From contig JAWQUS010000001.1 in assembly GCA_036365455.1 (NCBI GenBank), positions 22,485,001 to 22,549,000 on the forward strand: a stretch of 64,000 nt of DNA, given 5' to 3'. Position numbers and translations under genes: made by a program. The first letter of the stretch is position 1. Each line of letters begins with the position of its first letter. Of the stretch, positions 24,501 through 36,500 are shown piece after piece. Below the pieces are notes generated by a model, which was given only the letters and a program-made list of their open reading frames with translations, was not told where the DNA came from and ran no database searches. The DNA is from Macrosoma leucophasiata (Eukaryota; Arthropoda; Insecta; Lepidoptera; Hedylidae).

Positions 24501-27500
24501 GCGAGCGGCGTGCGCGTCTTACTCTTGTAAACGAGAGTGACTACAGCGCCGGACACAGACGAGGACGTATTGATGCCATACATTTCAATTCCTCAAACTC
24601 ACGGTAACACAAACTTTGTAATGGATTTAAAAATTTAAACTGCTTTTGAAATAAATATATAATACGATGTCGGGAAACGAAATTCTTAATAAAACTATAA
24701 ATCATACAAACGTAATAATAATATAAGTCTGTAATAATAATATATGCCTGTATTAACTACTATTGATGCAGTCAGAGAGAGGTCCCGCCGAATATAACCC
24801 ATTACAAAGTAGATCAAAATTCTCGAAAGGGCCTCTACGTGTTGGACCCCCCATGTCCCCGCGCAAGCCTGACAAAGGTCCGGGGTTCAAACTGGACCCC
24901 GTGCTGACGAGAGACATAATATAAGTCAATTATTTGAATAAATTAATGTCACAATAATTTAATTTCGTAACTATTAAGAAATATGTGGCATCATCACATC
25001 GACTCTTCATACATAAACACGATGACCACGTCACTCCACGGTCATCGGCGAAGCTTCATCCCTCTACAGCTTACATATACATACTACAATAATATACTCT
25101 AATTAGATAATATTTATATAAAAGAAAAAAAAAGACATTCACATACATAACATCTACCTATCTATCTACACGGCAGCTACACCCTGCTTGTTAAGATCGC
25201 TCATCGCTACACAGATATTCATCGATATATGCCGATTACTATTATAATTGAAAATCGATTAGTCGACGTATCGAATCGGCAGTTATCGACGGATTTACGT
25301 TTAGGGGATGCATATCAAAATATATATATGAAGTAAATTATACTCTCATACATAACATACGTAATAATAAATGCATGGCACACAACGTCCGTACAACTAC
25401 TTCTATATTATATTGCTCCTAAATCTACAGTATATTATTTTATAATAAAAAAGATATATATTGATGATTTATGTGTACCGCGAGAAATATTATTTCATAA
25501 ATTCAAACCTTAATCAATACAAATTTGAATAAAAACGAATAAAAGAATAAATATTGTTTTCTTCTTGCGAAAACGTTAAATATTGTTTTTGTTCAAATGC
25601 AACTGCGAGCCCATTATGAAAATAAATAAATTAACATAGATTTGATATTAACAAGGCTTTGTTTAGGTACATTGCTGCTTTCCTAAAATGATAGTAATCA
25701 TCACTTCTGTAATGTAGCAGTAATGGACTGGATAGTATTAAAATAGACACAATACGCCAAGTCTCCAATAACGAAATTCCAAAAAAAACTAAGCTCTCGA
25801 TAGACATTAATCACCAATGACAGTAAATAAGTAGTAAGATTATGGAGTGGGGATAGGGTGTCAGGGTGTCGGGGTGTCGGGGGGGACGTGGGAGGGGGGG
25901 CACTCACTTGGCGCAGGTGCAGGGCGTCTTGCGTGTGGCCTCCAAGAAGTCCTCGCCCTTGTCACCCGCCGCCGAAGCGTAGCACACCTCCGCCGCCTGC
26001 AATACCAATTTTTTTTTTAAATATACGCTTACACTCACAGCTCTTCTTAAGTATTTTAAAAACCTGTGTTGGGGATGTCGTCACACCGCAGACACTCCGC
26101 CAAAATTCCATACAAACGCTTAATTTGGTTTCTATCCATAAGTGACGTGTATTTACACGCACACCTGTGTGCGTTGTACGTACAAAATACCAACCGTCGC
26201 CCATAAGAGAGGAAGGGGTTGTGTATGTGTGCAAATCGCGCTGGACGTCGAAGTGACCATTCTATACGTAGTATTATTACATATTCTCTGATGTCGTTCT
26301 ACACATACACAAACACCCAAACCCAAAACGAATATCTGTAGACCATACAAATATTTGTCACGGTGCAGGAATCGAACCCGCGGCCCTTCGAATCAAACGG
26401 TGGTCTCACACCGATGGACTAACCGGGTCGTCAAATGTTTAGTGTATGTTTAATGTTGTTGTATAAACGAGGAACGTAAGTCCAGGTTACGATAGTGAAC
26501 AACATCTTATATCGATACTAATATTATTAAGAGCAAACACACAAAAACTACTAGTACGATTTCAAAAATCTTTCATCATTAGAAAGTTGCATCTCTTCTG
26601 AGTGACAGGCTATATTACCTACATTGAGCCGCTAGTAAATAATAAGCTAATTTGTAGGAACATACTGTGAAAGTGACATAATGATTTAAAGATATCATTC
26701 ACAATAAGAATATCCTCTTTGCTCTAGGAAGCACACTCAAGACTATTTTGTAATTTATAAATAGCATTGTTTCCCGCTTCCAAAATTAGATTTGATAATG
26801 GTGTTTGTTATTTTTGTTGAAATATTCTTAATAATATTCATTTTGTGATTACATGTATTCTGTAGCCATAAATGTTAGGGTATGTATTTTTAAAGCTGTG
26901 TTTTGTACACATCTAGGGTAATTCAGACTTTTGACACTCAGATGTTAAGAATCGGTTGTTTAGTAGATAAAGCGGCTGGGTTAGTTATACTGAACTCGCA
27001 GGATGTGTTTTAACATAAATGAACGAAGCGCAGAGCGGTCTGCATTCTCTCGTCTAGCGCTTAAGATCCGTACTGGTACTGCGTATGGATCTTAAGCGCT
27101 AGACACACTACTACAGTACAACAACACGTCACTCTCAAGCTGCTTGATGCCGTTCGTTTTGCTGTAGTGGTGATGACGGGCGTGACGCGCGACGCTTCCA
27201 TCTCCGTCACCGGCGTGTGAGGTGACAGTGAGGTGAGGTGAGGTGAGGTGGTGATGCGGTTGTGAGGCGATAAGGCGCGAGGCAGGTACCTGGTGCGGCG
27301 CGGGCGTGGCGAGGGCGCGCAGGGCGCGGTGCGCGACGGCGGCGGCGGGCGGCGGGGCCGGGCGGGGCGCCTCCATCTCCGTCACCAGCGTGTAGGGCAG
27401 CGGGTAGCGCATGCGCACGCCGCCGCACTCCACCTGACACGAAACCAAATAACAGTTTTATATTCGCTCGTCGACTTGTTGACGTTTGGCAGGCGGGAGG

Positions 27501-30500
27501 CGGTGGTGAAGCGGAAGTGGCGAGCGGTCACCTCGACGGCGCCGCAGCCCTGCTCCAGCGGGTAGAGCTGGCGCCAGGCGTCCAGCAGGCGCGCCGTGGC
27601 CGCGTCCGAGTCGCCCCACTCGCGCCCCGTCACGCGTCCCTCCAGACCGAACGGCGCCAGGATCACTGCAAACAATCGTTACACGCTCTTTATTTTGCTG
27701 CATACTTGTAGTCCAATATTTATTTGCAGTCTTAAGTCATTGTCAGTCAGTCAGATTATCACTATTGCTCCTAAAAGAGGTACAAATTGACAGCAATAAC
27801 AATGTCGATAAGACTGACGCCCCCGACCTTTACCTTTAGCAAGACTCATCTTTGGCACAACCACGCGCGCTTGCAACCTCGGCGAGCCACACGTACTGCG
27901 CGTTGCGCTTGCATGCAGGCTAATTATGAAATTATATTACATCCGTTAAATAGGAGCGTTAGGGCGTGGATGAGCACGTCGGCTGCATGCGTAATATGCC
28001 GTGGTTCACGTTCGGAACGCAAGCAAATACCCAACGTTGATACCTTCTTCGTGGTCATCCACGCTCGCTGTGACGGGAACGAGTGCAATGTGCCGGTTGT
28101 GACCAAGATTACATACAATTGATACAAATGTGAGCGTACCTTTGTCATGGTGATGCGCGCCCGCAGCGTCGGCAGCGTGCGTGTTGTGCGCGCGGTGAGC
28201 GTGATGGGCGTCGGGCGCGTCGGGCGCGTGCATGCGCGCGAGGCGCTTGGCGGTGAGCGTGCGCACGGGCGGGTGTTGGCGCACGTCCACCGACGCGCAC
28301 ACCGTGCTCTCGCCGTGCAGGAAGAACGCGAACGAGAACGACAGGTGCCACGGGCTGGAACAACAACATACATTCATTTAGTTCAAAAACAACTATCATA
28401 AATATGTAATGCAAAAATATATTAGCATAGTGAACTGTTTGAAGGGGAACGAAGTCACTCTCTTATTCTTGACAAGTGCGACACAGAGATCTTCATTTCT
28501 ATATAGGAAGTGTTTTTTTTTTCAATTATTTGAAGCCAGTTTATTGAGTGAAACTGTTTCAAAATTAACTTCCATCGAAACACATATATACACTACAATC
28601 CAGTAACGATTAACATTATAAATTGTTCTGATTTCGCACACATAATTACAATGTGCGAAACAGTTACCCTGTAATTGTAACGCATAAATAAATATTTTAT
28701 ATATTACATCAATGTTGGCTTTACTATCGACAGTGTAATAGACACAACTTGTTGCAGTACAAACGGTAGTAAAAAGTCCAAAGCAAGTGTTCACTGTTAT
28801 TTAACAAGGATAAAAGTTTAGTGCCACTAAAACGTGTCACATTTGGTAGAAGATTATACATAAAGCAGCAAATTAACGCGTCTATGGCCACTGTAATCAT
28901 TGTAGGTATATGAATTTGTCAAGTTAAAAAAGTGTAATAATTAAGTGAAAGGAGTTTTGGTGGGAAACTTGAACGATCTTATTTTATTTCATTTTCTTGG
29001 TGTATTTTTGAGTTATTGAGTTATATTAAATAAAGTTGGTGGCATTTTGTTTGATAAAGGTTTATTACAGTGCCCGTGCATAGTGATATAGAATAACAGT
29101 GCGAAAACACAGCATTTCAGGTTGCCTCCAAAACTTCATAGTAAATGTTCTGGTAAAGTAGGCATCGCTTTACTCGAATTATTGACTGTGACTCACTTGA
29201 TATGTTCTTAGGTTTTCGCGAGCTACACTCATAGAAATAAAACTATTTTGAGTCTGCCCGGGACCACGGAAGCTGAAAAGCGACCGAAACGTCGGGTTGA
29301 TTTTAAAAATCATTTTAGTTTAATATACGCGAGATAAATCCGTAAAAATAGTTTTATTTCAATGTGACTCACTTGACGGACTTAATAAATAATTGACTGA
29401 CTGACTGATTACGCTGCTTATATACGAATACAAAATATCGTTTCACTTGGACACTGGCAATATCCGTTATAGCGAAGCCCATTTCAACATTAAAAAAAAA
29501 TAGTGATAACATTAACTATACCTCTTTCCCACGTCCTCTTCGTCGCCATCGTAAGGTTGCACAAACCATTTGCCCAATCTCACGAAGTCCCGGGACAGCA
29601 GGCATCTGAAATTAAACGATAACATGGTATTAGTTTTATCTCTTAATACGTAAGAACCCATTTATGTGCGACATAGAATGTAATGCATAGACCTGACCAT
29701 AGAACCCAAACTTAAAAAGATATCTGAATCCATTTCAGAAGGAAGTGTGTCGACGCACCTAAACCAGAAGGTATACCTATTAGTTATTACTGTTCTTTTT
29801 TATGCAATGATCGTGGCAAACATATATGTACGCAGTTCACATGGATGTTAGGTGTTGACTGCAGCCTATAGACATCTACAAAACAATCAGAGGTCGAAAT
29901 ACAGATGCATTGCCACTCCTGAGACGTATGTTATTATGTCTCTGTGATAGTCATTACTGGTCCATATACTTTCGTCTCTAATGAGATACCAATGTCTGAA
30001 GAGAACCTAAAAACTAGACTACAATCTATAATAAAATACGATGTTTAATTCTGGTCAAGTTTTACTTCATCGATTTCCAATGAGTTACACAGAGGACTTT
30101 CACAATTGATTAATTAATTATTATGTCGAACGTCTGCATCATTTGCATATGCTCATACTAATAAGAAGTTTGGATGAGATTCCGTAAATAGCCACCTGGC
30201 GGCGCGACTAGTTCAATATACCTACATTTATATGTAAAATATTTATATTTTGCCTACAATTTAAAACAACTAAATAAGAATCCGTGACAATAAATTATGC
30301 AATCAAATTTTCGCGATTATCATAAATTGTAAGCTAACATAATTCGATTTAAAATAAAAATAAAAAACCCGTGAAGGTTTTAAGCTATTGTTAGTTATTT
30401 CTATTTCCTGATAACACTTGCCTCAAAATTTTATTTTAACTCTGATTTTAAACTTTACATCGCTTCAAAATATGTAAAATCACACAAGAAAAATATTAAA

Positions 30501-33500
30501 TCGTGTATTTCAAACTGTTTAAACTGTTTTTAGTCTTATAATAACGATATTCTGTCAATCTTTAAGACATACATATTTCTGAAACAACATACAGTTAAAT
30601 GCCTTATGTATAAAACCACACCTCACTTCAATTGATTATTTCTGGCCATTTACGGCGATCAGTGTCCATAGCGAACATCAAGTTGTGTATCTCTTTAGTG
30701 ACATATCAATAGAACTAATTGGTTAACTATTGCCACAATAATTTATTGCTTAGACATTACATTGTTATACCTACCAAGATTAAATTTTTTATGGGAACAA
30801 AGACTGACAACATACATAATAAACAGCAAAGGTAGATATGCAGAAAACATTAGATACAAGTTTCCTATTCGGTAACATTTCATTAAGACGCCATAAAAAC
30901 GCTAACACGATAATTCGAATACGTGGGTCGCGTACGCCGATGACTTGACGACATAAAAAAAAAGAATTAAAAGAACCGTCAGATGACTTTTTAAATGATA
31001 TTGGCATCCGTGCAGTGATTTTAAATTTTGAACAATGTGAAGAGACATATGAGCAGGCCTTAAAACGTATATCAGAACTTGAAAGTGAACTTTGTGATGC
31101 TCATAAAACAATTTCATCTATAGAAGCAGTAAAAATTTGTAGAGACTCTATTCATACTCATAGTTTATATGATGAATTAGTTGGAAAGGCTTCTGAACCG
31201 AATAAAATTTGTAATTTACATCAAACAACCATAGATTTGACTGGTGATGATACCATTATGCTGTGTCCACTTTTTAGTAGTAGTAATCAGTGTAAAAAAT
31301 ATAAACGTCTCGTTAAAAAACTTAAAAAGAAACAAAAGTTATTAAAATCTCAGAAATATACAATAAAATCTAATTTTAAGTTAAGGGAACAGCATTCCAA
31401 TTTATTAAAAAAGCTGGATTCCTATTTCTTTGAATTAGAATATTCAAAGCTCTCTCATGAGACTGACTTACAAGACTTACAAAGCCAATTACTCCAAAAA
31501 TAATTAGAAATAAAGTCAATTTTTGTAAAATATGAAGTGGCTCAGACTAAGCTTTCTCAGCATTTGCAGGAGGCTGGTGAGTTAGTCGACTTGGTTACAT
31601 ATAATGCGGAGAGATATGAGTCACTAACTTACAAATATTTAATTGCTGAGACTGATTGTCCTCCTACCTCTGTGCCTCAAATTGTTCCTCCCATTATAAC
31701 AAAACATAATTGTAATATGAACATATGCAGTACAACGTTATTTTGTGACAAATTAGGTTCAGGTTTTGGACCTCTACTAAAAGACCACCTCAATCATAAC
31801 ATAATCAACCATTGCTACCCATATTTAACTTTTAAGCAATTAATTGGCAAAATAGAGAACACAAAAATTAATAGTAATACATCTGTGATCATTCTGTTTG
31901 AGAATAGCTTAGGTCTTAAAAAAAAGGACAATGTTGATGGTATTGACACCTTACTGAAAATGAATTTAAAAAATGTAATGATGTGCGCACTCCCTTATTC
32001 ATTAATCAAATTCATTAATCATTCAAAATTATTAACACAAAGGGAAAATAACTCTATTTATTATTTGAATAATGTAATACATACATTGTCTTGTCGTCAT
32101 AGTGACAAATTAATGTATTTTGACACTAATAAATTTATTAGTGGTTTTAAACTGACTCACTTCTTCCTAAGAAATGTAGAACTTTACTAGCTACATTGAC
32201 AGCTTATAATATTAACATAGTTATGGAGAATGTAACTAAAAACAATTATTTGTCGGACAGTAACATAAATGTTACAAATTGTATTGTGCATGACAAAGCA
32301 GAGTGTTCATATATTGAACCTCAGTCTACATCTTCCATCACTAGAGACGTGGAGTATTCTCCAGCACAGCGAGGAAATACACACTGTATGGCCTCGCTGT
32401 CTAGTGGTGGTGATGGGGATGGAGGACAAACTCTGTATTATTATAATTTAAACTAGATTTTAAGACAAAGGAAGTTACCAATAACAAGCATTCAAATAAA
32501 TCGGTATCTTCTGGCACTACTATGTTAAACAGAAGTAGTCATTTGGTATTATTTCACCAAAACATTCTAAGATATTGCAATTAGAATTAGTATTAGAGAA
32601 ACTTCAATTTGATATTATTTGTTTATCTGAGCATTGGTTGAAAGAAAAACAAGTGTTGATTAATTATAAAAATTACTCTGTAGTAAGTTGTTATACCCGA
32701 AAAACTATGCATCATGGAGGTACTCTTATTATGATAAAGAATTCTATCAATTCAAGGGAACGTAGGGACATAGTTGACTTATCAGTGGAACATGTTGCGG
32801 AAATATCTTGTGTTGAGCTGGAGAAGCATATAATAGTGTGCGTTTACAGACCACCAAATTACCAAAACATTAACGTATTTGACTCCACTATGGAGGATGT
32901 GTTGAAAAAAGCTTGTTCTAGTAAAAAATCTGTTATTGTATGTGGAGATTTCAACATAAATATTTTGGAAAATAGCTATAATAGTTGTAGATTATTGAAT
33001 CTTTTTATGTCGTTCAATCTAAGTAATGTTTTTTTGGAACCCACTTGAGTGAGTCCAACCTCAGCAACTTGTATTGATAATTAACTGCATGCCTTCGGAT
33101 CATAGCGGGCAAATAATGACTTTTTCCACTGCTAATAGTAAAAATATAACACAAAAAACATACAGGCAAGTAACTTCTGCTAAATTTAACTATTTTAATG
33201 ACATGTTAATTAAAGAGTTATATTTCCAAAAGTTTGATTTAAATAGTGCAAATAATTGTTATGAGCAAATTTTTAAGGTACTTAATACACAATTTAATAA
33301 AACATATCTATAATCGACTTACACACCGTAACAGACATGCCATAAATATCTTCGGTAGCTTTTATTACCCAGCTAAGCCTACTGTCCTATATTTAGGACA
33401 GTAGAAATAAAAAAATATCAGAATACCCTCTTTATCTAAGATTATTTAGTCTTATGATTTGCAGTAAGAAACGTGTCAGCTTTATTAGAAAAAATAAAAA

Positions 33501-36500
33501 GACAGTTATTTTAACAGTTTTTACCTTATATTTTACCTTATAAGTGTGTAATAAAAGTGCGTTGCAGACATGGCAAATGACAGGTATGTATAAAAAGTTA
33601 TATTTTACTCGTGAGTTGTTTTTTTCTGTGTTAATATCTAGTTGATAACCTTAAATTTTGTACTAAATAAATATTCTAGCAAAATAATATAAATAAATTA
33701 CGTATAACTTGTTACAAATACTAGCGTACTATATATAGGACAGTAGGATAATATACATTTCATACAGATTCATACAGATTTTAGTACAATAATACAACTT
33801 TTTCTTTACAGACCGTTAGCTGCGCATGAAATTTTAGATGCTTTAGAAAATGTTTCTGATAATGAAGAAGATTATAGAGAACGACTGATATGTATTCTAC
33901 CTCCTCCTGTTGATCCTGACTGTCTCACTGACGAAGATTCGCGATGTGCTGATTTCACGTGGCTTCGACCTTCCTTACCACGTAGTTTTTGATAATTTTT
34001 TTACTGGGACGCCCTTGCTTGAAGAGATAACAAAGAAAGGCCTTCGTTGCACTGGGACAGTTCGAGAAAACAGGGCATCTAGTTGTCCTCTGATTACATC
34101 GAAGTTACTGAAAAAAAAGGAACGTGGTGCTGTCGATTACAGAACGACACATGACAACACGTTCATTATTGCTAAATGGCATGACAATAATATATTCAGT
34201 ATTGCTTCTAATGCTGTAGGAATAAATCCTAAACAATCCGCCAAACGCTTCTCACAAAGTGAAAAGAGAAACATTGTCATAGAAGAACCACATATGGTGT
34301 CCATCCACCGATCCACTCCTCCCATATAATAAATATATGGGAGGAGTGGATCGGTCTGATGAAAATATTTCACATTACTGAATTGGTATACGAGGTAAGA
34401 AATGGTACATGCCGTTGCTCACACACATGATTGATCTTGCCGAACATAATGCATGGCAGTCATATAAAATAAATCATGGAAAACTGGATCATCTTGGCTT
34501 TCGCAGAAGGGTAGCAATTGCTTTGATTGAATCAAACAGAAAAAATGCCAAAAGAGGGCCTAGCCGACCCTCCCATCATGAACATGCTGATAGTCGTAAA
34601 GACCAAATGAATCATCTGGTTATTCCTCAATCGAAGCAAACACACTGTCGTCAATGTCACAAAAAATTTTTGACACGTTGCAAGAAATGTGATGTTGGAG
34701 TGTGTGTCAAGTGTTTTGAAACATATCATTCATAAATAGTGTTATTCTAGTAAATTACATATAACAATGGGTAATATAATCAATAGTTATCTAATAAACT
34801 ACACTTTTTGATTACATTCTGTTTTGTCATAAATGGTCTTTTATTTCCTCTTATTATCCTACTGTCCTACATATAGGACGGCTGTTTCCCTGAAAGCCTT
34901 ACACTTAATTTTTTTTTCATATTTTTTTTTTATGTTGCATAAGATCTAATAAACTAAATAATGTAACTTTTTTCAAAATTTTCAGAAAATTTTAGTTTCA
35001 GGCTTATTTGGGTTAAGTTGATGAAAAGCTGATCTTACAGACTGTGGGCTAACATGTTTAAACCTAAATTGAATAGTACAAGCTTACGTTATTTTTCAGA
35101 ATATCAATGGATAATAAAGAGGATGAGTTTAAGGGTTTTGTAATTTCAAAGGGAATATTAGCAAAGTATTCTACAAAGTGCTGCACAATGTCAGGTAAAG
35201 AAGGAGACATTTTTATAAACAATGACAAAGTTCAATTTGTTGATGACGCTACCTTCTTGGGAATAACGCTTGACTCGAAGTTACAATGGGGACCACATAT
35301 TAGGCAGTTAGCGAAACGTCTGAGTGCCGCAGCTTATGCTGTTCGAAAAATTAGGCAATTGACTGATATAGACACTGCAATACTTGTTTATTTTCAGTGT
35401 CATGTCCTATGGTATTTTATTGTGGGGTCGAGCGGCTGACATACAATTAATTTTTGTATTACAGAAGAGGGCCATTAGAGCTATGTATAACTTACGTAGT
35501 CGTGATTCTTTGAAAGAACTATTTAAAGAAATAAATATAATGACAGTCCCTTGCCATTACATCTATGAAAATATACTTTTCGCGAGGAAAAATCTACATC
35601 TTTTTGATAAAATCTCCGATAGCCATAGTTATAATACGAGGAATAAGAACAAGTTGTCTCTGCCAAGTTTTCGACTGACGAAAACTAATACATCTTTCCT
35701 AAAATATAGTGTAGAATTTTATAACAAGATCCCAGCCGGGATTGCTGAACTCACCGATGGTAAATTCAAAGCATTAATTAAACGCACTCTATGTAAAAAG
35801 GCTTACTATAAACTCGAGGACTATCTCAAGGATAGAAATGTTTGGCTAAATGCTGATCTAGCTCCACAAAGGTGTTAAATGTAATAATCAAAGTGTAATG
35901 TTGATATTATATTGTTAATTTTAAGCTTGTTTAAATTATGGAATATTGTAAAAATATGCCTAAGAGATATTTTTAAAAGAGCCGACTGAGTTTTTCCGGC
36001 AAGTTTTTCTCAGATCATATTGGCTTTTGGAACTTTGGCGGTGAATGACAAAGAAGGACTCTTTTTCCTCTTTGTTATCAGTTTGTAAAGGGGAAATGAG
36101 ACATTCTACTGATATACTTTTTTACATTAGTTTATGACATTTAGTTTTATCTTAGTGATATTCTTGACTTTACATATATTTTTTATCTTGTTTGACATGT
36201 ATATCAATTGTTATTCACTTTAATTTATTTTGTTTGTTTTTGACGTGTCATAAGAGGTGCCTGTCACCCTAAATGAATAAATGAGTTTCTGATTCTGATT
36301 CTGATTCATCGGCCGTGAAAGACACGAGTGGTCATAAACTGTATTATTTGAAAAACACGTTCGCTACCAAATGACGCGGCCATATCGACGGCGTTTAGAG
36401 GCAATAAAGAATTTGAGATCTAGAGGGAAAAAAATGGAAACGATGTCCCTTCATTATTACACGTATCGTAAAATGGTCGTGCGATGCGCGTGCGCGCACG

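Larger units (their letters stand above)
30960..36307 (+). mobile_element. CR1/Jockey-like LINE, RT core missing, interrupted by piggyBac
   Basis: Order along the plus strand: ORF1-like (31015-32190), AP endonuclease (32575-33313), a piggyBac insertion (33375-34885), then the end of a reverse transcriptase (35107-35878) and a TTCTGA microsatellite tail at 36278-36307, typical of CR1-group LINEs. The RT palm with its YADD motif is absent. Inserted antisense to MED13 in its 9.4-kb intron. ORF1 has a stop, and both the endonuclease and RT parts have frameshifts, so it is dead. Confidence 0.85.

Noticed and set aside
24775..24910. GGTCCGGGGTTCAAACTGGA as a tRNA or SINE B box
   Set aside because: No matching A box at the right distance and no body shared with the SINE copies.
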